Of a stretch of 45,165 bases of DNA, positions 22,742 to 31,499 are shown one piece after another. The first letter of the stretch is position 1. Each line of letters opens with the position of its first letter. The notes beneath the pieces are model-generated. The model was given only the letters and a program-made list of their open reading frames with translations. It did no database searches and was not told where the DNA came from. A program made the position numbers and the translations under genes. Source of the stretch: Bradyrhizobium sp. CER78 (GTDB lineage: Bacteria; Pseudomonadota; Alphaproteobacteria; Rhizobiales; Xanthobacteraceae); NCBI RefSeq assembly GCF_029846235.1, contig NZ_JARVWP010000032.1, positions 1-45,165 on the forward strand, in the 5' to 3' direction.

Positions 22742-24964
22742 CTAATGCCCCGCGGCCTTGTTTGCGGCTGCGTTGTTCAGCACGATCAGGCCGTCGACGG
22801 CGACGCCGAGCTTGCTGTTGATCAGGAACGGGTTGACGTCGATCGAGGCGATGCGGCCGTTGGCGTCGGCCATCAGGTTGGAGAGCCCCACCAGCGCCTT
22901 CACCGCCGACGGCTCGTGCAGCGCGGGCTTGCCGCGATAGCCCTTCATCTTGACGCCGGCCTTGGTCTTGGCGATCAGCTCCCTTGCCTCGGCGGCATCG
23001 AGCGGTGCGCCGGCCAGCGCGACGTCCTTCATCAGTTCGATATCGACGCCGCCGGTGCCGAACAGCACCACGGGGCCCATCTCGGCATCGAGCGAGGCGC
23101 CGACCACGAGCTCGAGGTCGGCCTTGACCTGTTGCGCGATCAGGATGCCCTCGAGTTTCGGCTTGCCCTTCAGCTTCTTCACCCGCGCGGTGATGTCGTT
23201 GAACGCCTTCTTCACTTCAGCCGCGTTGGCAAGATTCAGCACCACGCCGCCGATATCCGACTTGTGCAGGATGTCGGGGCTGACCACCTTGGCGACCACC
23301 GGAAAGCCGATCGCCTTGGCGATCTTCACGGCTTCCGCCGCGGTCTGCGCGACGTCTTCCTTCGAGATCGGGATGCCATAGGCCTTGAGCAGCTGCTTCG
23401 AGGCGACCTCGTCGAGCGCGGCGGCGCCGTTGGCGGCCTTCAGCGTCTTCTCCAGAACGGCGCGCGCGGACGCCTTCGAGCTCGACACGATGTCGGGCAC
23501 TTCCTTGCGCAGACCGGCATATTCGATCAGCGACTTGATCGCGCCGACCGCGCGGTCGAGGCCCTGCATCACTGCGATATTGGGCAGGGACTTGCGCAGT
23601 CCCTTGGTGAAGTCGGTAAAGCCGATTGACATCGCGCTGATATAGATCACCGGCTTGTTGGCCTGCCCAGCCATCTCGTTGACGATGCGCAGATTGCGCT
23701 CGCGCAGCTCGTGCGGCGCCTTCGGCAGCTCGGCGTCGATAATGACGATGTCGGTGTCGGGATCGTCGATCATGATCTTGATCGACTTCATGTAGACGGA
23801 GGGATCGACCACGGCCGCAAAGCCGGCGTCGAGCGGGTTGCCGACGATGCTGCCGGGGCCGAGCATCTTCGCCAGCTGCTCGGACGCGTTCGGGCTCAGC
23901 GGCGCGAAGTTCAGGCCGGCGGAATAGAACGCGTCGATCAGAAGCCCGCGCTTGCCGCCCGACAGCGACACCGCCGCGAGGCGGTTGCCCTTCGGCGGAT
24001 CGGCATGGACGAAGCACTCGGTGGTTTCGATCAATTCATCCAGTCCGCGCACCCGGATCACGCCCTCGCGGGTCGAGATCGCATCGAATGTCTCGATCGA
24101 GCCGGCGAGCGCGCCGGTATGCGCCATCGCGGCGGCGCGGCCGCCTTCGGAGGCGCCGAGCTTGAGTGCGATGACCGGCTTGCCGGCGGCGCGCGCGGCC
24201 TTGCAGGCATCGCGGAACACCTTGGTGTTCCTGACGCCTTCGAGATAGACCACGATGACGCGGATGCTCGGATCGGCCGCGAAATAGCTCATCAGGTCCG
24301 GGGTCTCGAGGCCGGATTCGTTGCCTGTCGTGACCATGTAGCCGACGCCGACACCGCGATCCTCCAGTGCCTGGCGGATCGCCATCACGATCGCGCCGGA
24401 TTGGCCGGCGATCGCCACCGCGCCCGGCTCCATGGTGACGATGCGGTCGTCGATGTTGGTGAACAGGTTCTCGCCGGCGCTGAGATTGCCGAGGCAGTTC
24501 GGACCGGTGACGGCAAGCCCGGTCTCCTTGATCGCCTGCTTCAGCTCGACCGCGAGCCGCTGGCTCTCCTCGTCCTGCAACTCGCTGAAGCCTGACGTGA
24601 CGATCGTCGCCGAGCGCGCGCCGGCGGCGGCAGCGTCGCGGATCACCTGCACGGCAAAGCGGGCCGGCACCAGCACCAGCACGTGGTCGGGCTTTTCGGG
24701 AAGACTGGCGAAATCCTTGTAGCAGGTGACGCCCCAGATGGCTTCGCGCTTGGCGTTGATCGGAAACAGGCCGCCGGCATATTTGTACTTGACCAGGTTG
24801 TTCCAGATCCGTTCGGCGTAGTTGCCGGGCTTGTCGGTGGCGCCGACCAGCACGATGTTGCGCGGGTGCAGCATCGCATGGATGCTTTTGACGATGTCGC
24901 TGGCATCAGCGGGCGGCGCCCATTTGTGGGACACATGAGACGCCGTGCTTGCGAAAGCTTCCAT
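22742..24964 (-). CDS. ADP-forming acyl-CoA synthetase (acetate-CoA ligase type)
   Basis: A 740-residue fused alpha-beta NDP-forming acyl-CoA synthetase. Order: a CoA-binding Rossmann domain (HPRNIVLVGATDKPGNYAE near residue 32), a succinyl-CoA-ligase-like flavodoxin domain, a linker with the phosphohistidine-type AMAHTGALAGS, and a C-terminal ATP-grasp domain (about residues 520-740) with FPVVAKVVSPDILHKSDIGG. It makes acyl-CoA from acid, CoA and ATP (giving ADP and phosphate) or runs in reverse. Length matches the Pat/AcdAB fusions, but there is no GNAT acetyltransferase domain. ATG at 24964 is the last before family sequence. Single gene, no operon partner. Confidence 0.92.
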   Translation of the reverse strand: MEAFASTASHVSHKWAPPADASDIVKSIHAMLHPRNIVLVGATDKPGNYAERIWNNLVKYKYAGGLFPINAKREAIWGVTCYKDFASLPEKPDHVLVLVPARFAVQVIRDAAAAGARSATIVTSGFSELQDEESQRLAVELKQAIKETGLAVTGPNCLGNLSAGENLFTNIDDRIVTMEPGAVAIAGQSGAIVMAIRQALEDRGVGVGYMVTTGNESGLETPDLMSYFAADPSIRVIVVYLEGVRNTKVFRDACKAARAAGKPVIALKLGASEGGRAAAMAHTGALAGSIETFDAISTREGVIRVRGLDELIETTECFVHADPPKGNRLAAVSLSGGKRGLLIDAFYSAGLNFAPLSPNASEQLAKMLGPGSIVGNPLDAGFAAVVDPSVYMKSIKIMIDDPDTDIVIIDAELPKAPHELRERNLRIVNEMAGQANKPVIYISAMSIGFTDFTKGLRKSLPNIAVMQGLDRAVGAIKSLIEYAGLRKEVPDIVSSSKASARAVLEKTLKAANGAAALDEVASKQLLKAYGIPISKEDVAQTAAEAVKIAKAIGFPVVAKVVSPDILHKSDIGGVVLNLANAAEVKKAFNDITARVKKLKGKPKLEGILIAQQVKADLELVVGASLDAEMGPVVLFGTGGVDIELMKDVALAGAPLDAAEARELIAKTKAGVKMKGYRGKPALHEPSAVKALVGLSNLMADANGRIASIDVNPFLINSKLGVAVDGLIVLNNAAANKAAGH

Positions 24965-25132
24965 GGAGCCTGCCCTTATCCTTGTTCTGCTTGTTTCCTC
25001 TGGCCCACGGCGCATCACCGCAGGACGCGATTTTTCATTGTTTTTATGGCGAGGGAAAGGGGGTGGCAACTCACGCTGGCGCAAGTCAGGGCATCGCGTG
25101 CAATATCCCGGCAGGCGCAAAATCGATGCGCG

Positions 25133-25708
25133 TCAGGAACCCGATTCCGACTCGATCATGGTTGCGTGCAACAAATAGCGCTCAGGCCCCGACGTCAGCG
25201 CGTCGAATGGCCAGCAGGTCGACAGCACCAGCTCATACCGGCCGGTCAGCGGGTCGATGCCGGGTTGATCGAAGCGGACCACCGCGCTGCGATCGGTCCG
25301 ATAGCGAAATATCCTGCCGTCGCTGCTCGTGACGTCGATCTCGTCGCCGATTGTGACATCTTTCAAAAACCGGAAATGGGTGTCGCGATGCGCGGAATAG
25401 ACTGCGACGCCGCGCTCACCGGCATCGACGCTCTGCTCGACATGGCCGGGGCCGAAGGCCAGCGCCTGGCCGCTGCTGCCGGCGAGCACGATCGCGGAGG
25501 CGTGCAGGCGCTTGATCTCGATCCGGGCCACCGGCCAGGTATCGGCCCAGCTCCACGGCTTCACGGGATGGCCGGTCGCGATGCTCTGCGTGAAGGCGCG
25601 CTCCAGCAGCACCTGCGCGAGCAGCGCCTTGGCATGGATATAGGCGCCCTGGCCGAGCAGGATCAGGCCGATGAGGGCGAAGGCTAGGGGGAGGATGCAG
25701 CGGCGCAT
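25133..25708 (-). CDS. Class GN (Gram-negative) sortase
   Basis: A 191-residue sortase with an N-terminal membrane anchor at residues 5-24. The transpeptidase residues are H107 in YSAHRDTHF, C165 in LSTCWPF and R177 in GPERYLL. Class GN sortases occur in marine and soil proteobacteria next to a single substrate, a VIT/VWA protein. That partner is the next gene upstream on the same strand, and it carries a C-terminal LPKTA signal. The gap between them is 191 bases and contains a palindromic repeat. ATG at 25708 follows GGAAGG at seven bases. It probably attaches or releases the substrate at the periplasmic face of the inner membrane. Confidence 0.93.
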   Translation of the reverse strand: MRRCILPLAFALIGLILLGQGAYIHAKALLAQVLLERAFTQSIATGHPVKPWSWADTWPVARIEIKRLHASAIVLAGSSGQALAFGPGHVEQSVDAGERGVAVYSAHRDTHFRFLKDVTIGDEIDVTSSDGRIFRYRTDRSAVVRFDQPGIDPLTGRYELVLSTCWPFDALTSGPERYLLHATMIESESGS

Positions 25709-25720
25709 CGTTGGGCCTTC

Positions 25721-25796
25721 CGTCATTCCGGGGCGCGAAGCGAACCCGGAATCTCGAGATTCCGGGTTCGATGCTGCGCATCGCCCCGGAATGACG
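25721..25796. repeat. Palindromic repeat B, copy 1 (CGTCATTCCGGGG family)
   Basis: A 76-base element with inverted ends CGTCATTCCGGGGCG and CGCCCCGGAATGACG and a perfect central palindrome CCGGAATCTCGAGATTCCGG. It separates the sortase gene from its substrate gene, within the presumed operon. Copies 2-4 are at 34406, 36376 and 39849. Confidence 0.85.
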
Positions 25797-25899
25797 CGCG
25801 AAGAAAAAACTGCGCGCGCGGCCCCTGGGGGACGGGTGGGAAGGCCGCGCGCGCTCTTGAAGGAGGAGGTCGGGGGGCACCTTCTCCTTTCATCCGACG

Positions 25900-28173
25900 T
25901 CATTGGGGCGACGTCTGACGCCGGTTGAACACCAGAAGCAGAAGGCTGACCGTGAGCAGGATCACACCCGCGATCATCTTCAATTCGGCATCGGTCGCGG
26001 TCTTCGGCAGCTGGATGGTGCCGGGACGTTGTGTTGCGACCGGTGACCGCTTCAGCGCGGCGAGCTGTACCTTGCCGTCGCCGGCGTCAGCGCGACGCTC
26101 GCCCGGTGCAGCCGGCAGGCTCGGACGCTCGCCGAACACTTTTGCGAAATCCCAGCCGGCGGGCAGGTTGAGCGGCAGCTCGGAGAGCTTCAGCGGCTCG
26201 CCTTCGGGACGGCTCGGGGTCTTGTCGACGGCGACGAGGCTGGTCAGCCGCGTCACGAGCTGGTGCTCCAGCGCCAGCGCGAGGATGGTCTTGTCGGCAT
26301 CCTCCGGGTTCGCCTGCCGCGTGGTGCGCGCGACCTCGGCATCCGCGATCTTGCGGCGTGCCCACAGCTTGGAGAGGCCCTTGCCTTCGGCGGCATTCGC
26401 CAGCGGCAGCGTCACGCTCCACGGGCGGTCGCCGATGCGGCCCTTGATCTCGACCGAGCCGGCGAGCTTGTCGAGCTTCGCGGCCAGCACCAGCGGCTCG
26501 TCGCGATAGACGTCGGGCAGCACCGCCGGCGTCAGGTCGGCCGTCGCCTCGGAGAACTTCGCGGACAAGTTGGTCACCGCGGGATTCTCCAGCTTGGCGA
26601 ACAGGTCGCGCATCCGCTCATCGACCTGTTCCACCGAGCCGATATGGGTGAAGGTGCCGCGGCCGAGTTCGGCGGCGCGCGTCATAAGATAAGTGTTCGG
26701 CGCCGAGCCGATGCCGACCATGAACACCCGCGAACGGCCGCGCAGCGCGCTGATGGTCTCGAACAATTGCTGCTCGTTGCCGATCGCGCCGTCGGTCAGG
26801 AACACGACCTGGCGGACATGATCGGCGTCGTCGTGGTTGGTGTCGGACAGTGCCGCGCGCATCGCCGGCACCATCTCGGTGCCGCCGCGGGCCTGTATCG
26901 CACTGACGAACGCCGTCGCGTTGCCGATATTGGCGCTGTTTGCCGCGACCGGCGACGGGAACAGCGTGTCCATGGTGTCGTCGAAGCGGATCACGTTGAA
27001 GCGATCAGCCGGCTGCAGGCGGCCGAGCGCGTAAGTGAGGCTCGCCTTGGCCTGGATGATCGAGGTGCCGCCCATCGAACCGGAATTGTCGATCACGAAG
27101 ATCACCTCGCGCGGCAGCGGCTTCTGCTGGGCCTGCTCCACCGACGGCGGCGTGACGAAGGCGAGCAGATAGTCGGAATTGCCGACATGCTCGCGGAACA
27201 GCCCGACCGACGGCGCCTTCTCGGCGACCGGCTTCCAGGTCAGTTCGAAATCGCGATCGGCCGGCACCGGGCCCTCGGCGAGCCTGACGACGCGCGTGGT
27301 GCTGTCGGGGCTCTCGATCCTGACCTGGTGGAAGTGGCTCTTCACCTCGCCGAGCGGGAAGCCGGCGTTGAGATGCACCGTGATGTTGGTCGGATTGATC
27401 GGCGCGTTGGTGGCGGGATCGAGCACCTCGGACGCGATGCGGTCGCGATCCGGCACTGGATCGGTCGACGTTGCGCCCCAGCCGTTGCCATCGGCGCGAA
27501 GATCGACGCTCTGCACGACGGGGCGCGGATTGTAGCGCGGGCCGACCACCATCGGCACCCGCAGCGAGAACTCGTTGCCGTTCTGCTGCACCGGCTCCTG
27601 ATACTCGATCTGCACCAGAACGGTTTCGCCCGGGCCGATATTGGCGACCGAGTTGGTGAAGATGTTCGGCCGCTCCTGCTCGGTGAGCGCGGCCTTCTGG
27701 CCGTTCTGCTTGGCCTGCTCGTAGATGGCGCGGGCCTGCTGCCGCTCCTTGATGTCGCCGACCACGATGCGATCGCCGACCACCATCTTCAGCGTATCGA
27801 CCGCGCCTCCGGCCGGCAGCGGATAGACATAGGTCGCCTCCACCCAGTCCTTGGTCGGGTTGCGGAAGATCTGCGTGACGCGGGCGCGGACGGTCGGGCC
27901 CGACACGGTGAGGTCGACATCGATGCCGAGCCTCAGCGCATCCTTGTAGCCGTCGTCGGTCTTGAACAGCAGCGAGCCGGAGCGCGCATCGCTCGGCCGC
28001 AGCACCGCCTGTTGCGGCAACTCGGCCGACCATACCGGATCGAAACTCAGAAACAGCGCCGCAAAGCCGATCACCAGCGCGGCCACGCCTTCCACCAGGA
28101 AGAACAGCGCGATGCGCGTCCTGCGCGACAGGCGTATCTGCGGACTGCTCTCACATGCATCGTAAATCGTCAT
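25900..28173 (-). CDS. Sortase substrate: VIT + VWA protein with LPKTA signal
   Basis: A 757-residue envelope protein. A membrane/signal helix lies at residues 21-43. A VIT domain spans about 60-210 (VTQIFRNPTKDWVEATYVYP), followed by a VWA domain with MIDAS D362-x-S364-x-S366 in IDNSGSMGG and supporting T and D in GGTEMVPAM and FLTDGAIGN. The C-terminus is a textbook sorting signal: LPKTA at 722-726, a hydrophobic helix, then NRR. This is the 'proteobacterial sortase target' layout, normally encoded beside a class GN sortase as here. I chose the ATG at 28173 (GGGAG nine bases upstream); a longer frame to 28626 overlaps the divergent regulator and lacks domain sequence. Role likely in adhesion or envelope sensing; unproven. 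Confidence 0.93.
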   Translation of the reverse strand: MTIYDACESSPQIRLSRRTRIALFFLVEGVAALVIGFAALFLSFDPVWSAELPQQAVLRPSDARSGSLLFKTDDGYKDALRLGIDVDLTVSGPTVRARVTQIFRNPTKDWVEATYVYPLPAGGAVDTLKMVVGDRIVVGDIKERQQARAIYEQAKQNGQKAALTEQERPNIFTNSVANIGPGETVLVQIEYQEPVQQNGNEFSLRVPMVVGPRYNPRPVVQSVDLRADGNGWGATSTDPVPDRDRIASEVLDPATNAPINPTNITVHLNAGFPLGEVKSHFHQVRIESPDSTTRVVRLAEGPVPADRDFELTWKPVAEKAPSVGLFREHVGNSDYLLAFVTPPSVEQAQQKPLPREVIFVIDNSGSMGGTSIIQAKASLTYALGRLQPADRFNVIRFDDTMDTLFPSPVAANSANIGNATAFVSAIQARGGTEMVPAMRAALSDTNHDDADHVRQVVFLTDGAIGNEQQLFETISALRGRSRVFMVGIGSAPNTYLMTRAAELGRGTFTHIGSVEQVDERMRDLFAKLENPAVTNLSAKFSEATADLTPAVLPDVYRDEPLVLAAKLDKLAGSVEIKGRIGDRPWSVTLPLANAAEGKGLSKLWARRKIADAEVARTTRQANPEDADKTILALALEHQLVTRLTSLVAVDKTPSRPEGEPLKLSELPLNLPAGWDFAKVFGERPSLPAAPGERRADAGDGKVQLAALKRSPVATQRPGTIQLPKTATDAELKMIAGVILLTVSLLLLVFNRRQTSPQ

Positions 28174-28309
28174 TGTCGTCACTCCCGAGCGAGACTTTCG
28201 CTGCTTCGCAATCATGGAGAGCGGCGGTTTTGGCGCGAGCAGAATGATCGGCAATGATTGGCCGCCGCCCGGCGCGGCCCGCCGCCGGCCAAGGCGGGTT
28301 TGTGCGGTT

Positions 28310-28338
28310 TTGTGATGGATTGTCCGGTCTGCTAGACT
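28310..28338 (+). promoter_or_regulatory. Candidate sigma-70 promoter of the XRE regulator
   Basis: TTGTGA at 28310-28315 and TAGACT at 28333-28338 are 17 bases apart, each matching four of six consensus bases. Transcription would start about 28 bases before the ATG at 28373. It lies in the divergent gap with the sortase-substrate gene. Confidence 0.45.
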
Positions 28339-28372
28339 GCGCGGAATCACGGGGAACCGGGCAGGAATCAGA

Positions 28373-29137
28373 ATGCCGACGCCTGACAAGCAGCTTTCGG
28401 CTGAGCAGAGCCAGCAGATCGCGGAGACCATCCGCGAGGAAATTGCGCGCCGCCGCATCTCGCGGCAGACGCTGGCCGAGCAGGCCAAGCTCAGCCTGTC
28501 GACACTGGAAAAGGTGCTCGGCGGCCGCCGGCCGTTCACGCTGGCGACCACCGTGCGGCTCGAGCAAGCGCTTGGCGTCTCCCTGCGCAAGCTGCCGGAG
28601 ACGATCACGGTGGCGGCGCCCGCCAATGGCGGGATTGCGCCTGACAGCCTCGGATCCTATTCGCGCCGCTCGGTGGCGCGGATCGAAGGGACGTACATCA
28701 CGGTGCGGCCGTCGTTCGGCGAGCCGGGCGCGTTCTATGCCTATCGCACCGAGATCGCCTGGGACGACGCGTCGTCATCGCTCGGCTTCCGCGAGGGCGA
28801 GCGGCAGGACGCCGACTACACCCAGTATGGCGAGGTGGCGGTGCCCAATGAATCCGGCTTCGTCTATCTCGTGACCAACCGGCACGGCCAGCATCGCGTG
28901 ATCACGGTCTCGCGCCCGCGCAATTCCGGCGAGATGTACGGCATCATCACGACGCTGCTCGCCGGTCGCGGCTCGCTGCTGACGCCGGTCGCCGCGCCGA
29001 TCGCGTTCCTGCCGATCAAGAACGTGCCCAAGCCGAGCCTCGGCCGGGTGTCGGCCGACGACGCGAACTACGCCCTCTATCGCGAGCATCTGCGCCGCAC
29101 GATCGACGAGCCGTTTGCGATCTTCCTGCCGGGATAG
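28373..29137 (+). CDS. XRE-family helix-turn-helix regulator with C-terminal sensor-like domain
   Basis: A 254-residue protein. An XRE/Cro-type helix-turn-helix occupies about residues 14-68 (ISRQTLAEQAKLSLSTLEKVLGGRRPFTL). The rest (about 90-250) is a mixed alpha/beta domain with repeated aromatic strands, of a kind seen in many Bradyrhizobium regulators of unknown ligand. ATG at 28373 has AGGA six to seven bases upstream. It is divergent from the sortase-substrate gene, 199 bases apart, and so could regulate the sortase module. Direct evidence for a ligand or target is lacking. Confidence 0.85.
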   Translation: MPTPDKQLSAEQSQQIAETIREEIARRRISRQTLAEQAKLSLSTLEKVLGGRRPFTLATTVRLEQALGVSLRKLPETITVAAPANGGIAPDSLGSYSRRSVARIEGTYITVRPSFGEPGAFYAYRTEIAWDDASSSLGFREGERQDADYTQYGEVAVPNESGFVYLVTNRHGQHRVITVSRPRNSGEMYGIITTLLAGRGSLLTPVAAPIAFLPIKNVPKPSLGRVSADDANYALYREHLRRTIDEPFAIFLPG

Positions 29138-29148
29138 CCCCGATATGA

Positions 29149-29859
29149 TCAAGCCGGGCTTGGACGCGCGGGCGCGACTACGCCGGCGATCAGCACGGCC
29201 AGGATGCCGGTCAGGAAAATGCCGTCGAACGTGCCGGCACCGCCGATCGACGCAATCGGCGCGCCGAGGCTGCCGATCTTGTCGAGGTTGAGCAGATCGG
29301 CGCCGAGCAGCGTTCCCATCGAGCCGCCGATATAGGCGAGTGGTGCGGCATATTCGCGGGACAGCAGCAGTGCGAGGATCGCGGTCGCCACAACAGGGAC
29401 GAACACGGGGACGGCGATGCCCATACCTCGCACCGGCGTGGCGCTGGCATGGACAATCGCGGCGATGACGATCATCGCGATCGCGGCCCTCAGCCAGAGC
29501 TGATAGCGCAGCATCAAATAGGCGGACATCACGGCCGGGATCACCGCGCCGCCGACATTGACGGCGAGGATCGTGCTCGGCGATACCAGATAAGGCACGA
29601 CATAGCGCATGCCGAAGAAGTCGACGATCTCCCCCGATCGCACCGGCGGGCCGGGCAGCACGGTGATCGGAATATTGAAATAGCTGCCGATCAGCGAACC
29701 GAACAACAGCAGCAACGCGACACCGGGACCGACGCCGAGCCGCATATAGGCGTAGCGCAGGATGCGCAGCTGGATCAGCACCACCAGCGCCACGGCGGCG
29801 AATACCAGGATCGAGAAGAAACCCGGCGTCAGCGGCAGATAATGAACGTGGGAATGCAT
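29149..29859 (-). CDS. DUF1614 integral membrane protein
   Basis: A 236-residue membrane protein with about seven hydrophobic helices. It begins MHSHVHYLPLTPGF, and RYAYMRLGVGPGVALLLL...GSYFNIPI follows; both blocks are typical of DUF1614. No catalytic motif is known for the family. ATG at 29859 puts this family N-terminus first; the frame is open further upstream, but that part overlaps repeat A. Convergent with the XRE gene. Function unknown. Confidence 0.87.
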   Translation of the reverse strand: MHSHVHYLPLTPGFFSILVFAAVALVVLIQLRILRYAYMRLGVGPGVALLLLFGSLIGSYFNIPITVLPGPPVRSGEIVDFFGMRYVVPYLVSPSTILAVNVGGAVIPAVMSAYLMLRYQLWLRAAIAMIVIAAIVHASATPVRGMGIAVPVFVPVVATAILALLLSREYAAPLAYIGGSMGTLLGADLLNLDKIGSLGAPIASIGGAGTFDGIFLTGILAVLIAGVVAPARPSPA

Positions 29860-29932
29860 CGGTTCGATGGTCCGGGTTCGGCGCGGCCCTCTTGTTAGGT
29901 AAGGATTCTGGATAGGATCACAAGCAGGAGTC

Positions 29933-30037
29933 CCGTCATCCTGAGGTGCGAGCGAAGCGAGCCTCGAAGGATGCACGGCCACCAGCGGGGGCCGTCGACC
30001 CTTCGAGACGCCGCTTCGCGGCTCCTCAGGGTGACGG
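29933..30037. repeat. Palindromic repeat A, copy 2
   Basis: A 105-base element; its first 45 bases match copy 1 at 22613-22714 with only a few differences. The right arm has drifted (CCTCAGGGTGACGG, and CGACCCTTCGAG in place of GCATCCTTCGAG). It lies between the DUF1614 gene and the terminator of the binding-protein gene. Confidence 0.85.
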
Positions 30038-30084
30038 TGAGAGTGCGGTGAAGCTCATTCGGCTGGCTCTGAATTGCGAGGGGG

Positions 30085-30122
30085 CCACAAAAGCAACGAA
30101 GCCGCCTGGATGGGCGGCTTCG
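30085..30122 (-). terminator. Rho-independent terminator of the binding-protein gene
   Basis: CGAAGCCGCC and GGCGGCTTCG form a 10-bp perfect stem (30097-30106 with 30113-30122) around a 6-base loop. On the minus strand it is followed by TTGCTTTTGTGG. It starts 32 bases after the stop of the gene at 30154-31374. Confidence 0.8.
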
Positions 30123-30153
30123 CGACGTCGTCTGCTTGTCGAGGAGGCCAGCG

Positions 30154-31374
30154 CTAACCGCCGGTCTCGGCGCTGATGATGTCGCCGAACAGCTCCCACT
30201 GTCCGTTCTTGAACTGCATCATCTTGAGCTGCTCGACCGGTGCGAAATCGGTCGCGCTGGTGTTGATCTTGATGCCGGGGATCAGCGTGTCGGGCGCAAA
30301 ATCCTTCAGGCTGGCGGCCTGCTTCATCACGTTCTCGCGCGTCAGGTTGTCGCCGCACTGTTTCAGCACCTGCACCATGGTCTGCGCCGCGGCGTAGCCA
30401 TAGACCAGGTTGGCGTCGGACAAATTGGCGCCCGGCAGGTACTTCTCGGCGAAGGCCATGAACTTCTTCATGCCCTCGTCATTCTTCCACTGCGGATCGG
30501 AGGCGTCCTTGAGGTAGCCGGCCGACAGCACGCCTTCGGAGGCCTCGAGCCCGGCGGGCTTCATGACCGCGCCGATCGAGATCGAGACGTCGGTCATGAC
30601 ATGCATCGGCTTCCAGCCGATCTCGGCGATCTTCTTAATCGCCTGCGCGGCGAATTTCGGCGTCGAGATGTTGACGAACACGTCGGCGCCGGTGTCCTTC
30701 AGCTTGACGATGTGGGAATCGATCGACGGCTCCGTGGTCTCGTAGCTTTCCTCGGCGACGATCTTGACGCTCGACTTGTCGAGCACCTCCTTGAGGCCGA
30801 TCAGGTAGTCCTTGCCGAAATCGTCATTGGCATAGAAGATCGCGACCTTGGCGTCCGGCTTGGCCTTGAGGATGTACTTGCCGAAGATCCGCGCCTCGAC
30901 GCGATAGCTCGGCTGAAAGCCCATCGTCCACGGGAATTCTTTCGGATCGTTCCACTTGCTGGCGCCGGTGGCGAGGAACAGCTGCGGCACCTTCTTGGCG
31001 TTGTGATACTTCTGCACCGCGGTCTGGGTCGGCGTGCCCAGCGCGTTGAACACCAGGAAGACCTCGTCGCTCTCGATCAGCTTGCGGATCTGCTCCACGG
31101 TCTTCGGCGGCGAGTAGCCGTCGTCATAGGAGATCCAGTTGATCTTGCGGCCGTTGATGCCGCCCTGATCGTTGATCATCTTGAAATAGGCTTCTTCGGT
31201 CTTGCCGATGACGCCGTAGGCGGAGGCGGGACCGCTATAGGCCTCGACATTGCCGATCTTGATCTCGGTGTCGGAAGCGCCGGTGTCATACTTCTTTTGG
31301 GCAAAGGCGGCCTGGGTGGAGAGCAGGCAGAGCGCCGCGGCGGCGGCCAGCAGCGACAGTTTTGTGGTTTTCAT
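30154..31374 (-). CDS. Periplasmic branched-chain amino acid/amide-type binding protein
   Basis: A 406-residue type-I periplasmic binding protein of the LivJ/AmiC family. A Sec signal ends near AAFAQKK (residue 25). Family blocks include EIKIGNVEAYSGPASAYG, INDQGGINGRKI (the hallmark N-DQGGING), and FYANDDFGKDY. It captures a small ligand, often an amino acid, amide, or aromatic or fatty acid, for an ABC importer. No permease or ATPase gene is in the window, so it is an orphan here. A good Rho-independent terminator follows. A second protein of the same family is at 37543-38766; they share layout and many blocks. The acyl-CoA genes around suggest a carboxylate ligand, by inference. Confidence 0.93.
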   Translation of the reverse strand: MKTTKLSLLAAAAALCLLSTQAAFAQKKYDTGASDTEIKIGNVEAYSGPASAYGVIGKTEEAYFKMINDQGGINGRKINWISYDDGYSPPKTVEQIRKLIESDEVFLVFNALGTPTQTAVQKYHNAKKVPQLFLATGASKWNDPKEFPWTMGFQPSYRVEARIFGKYILKAKPDAKVAIFYANDDFGKDYLIGLKEVLDKSSVKIVAEESYETTEPSIDSHIVKLKDTGADVFVNISTPKFAAQAIKKIAEIGWKPMHVMTDVSISIGAVMKPAGLEASEGVLSAGYLKDASDPQWKNDEGMKKFMAFAEKYLPGANLSDANLVYGYAAAQTMVQVLKQCGDNLTRENVMKQAASLKDFAPDTLIPGIKINTSATDFAPVEQLKMMQFKNGQWELFGDIISAETGG

Positions 31375-31499
31375 AAAGGCAATTTCCTCGATCTATTTTG
31401 GTTGGGGACTCAACGCAACGAACCCATAGCCGGTCCCGGCAAACGTTTATGGGCAACACTCTCTCGACATGGCAGGCGACGCGACACGCGTCCCTGCGA

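Noticed and set aside
26263..28257. A 664-codon plus-strand frame opposite the VIT/VWA gene
   Set aside because: Antisense shadow: arginine- and aspartate-rich without family motifs, no ribosome site, while the minus strand has VIT, VWA and a sorting signal.
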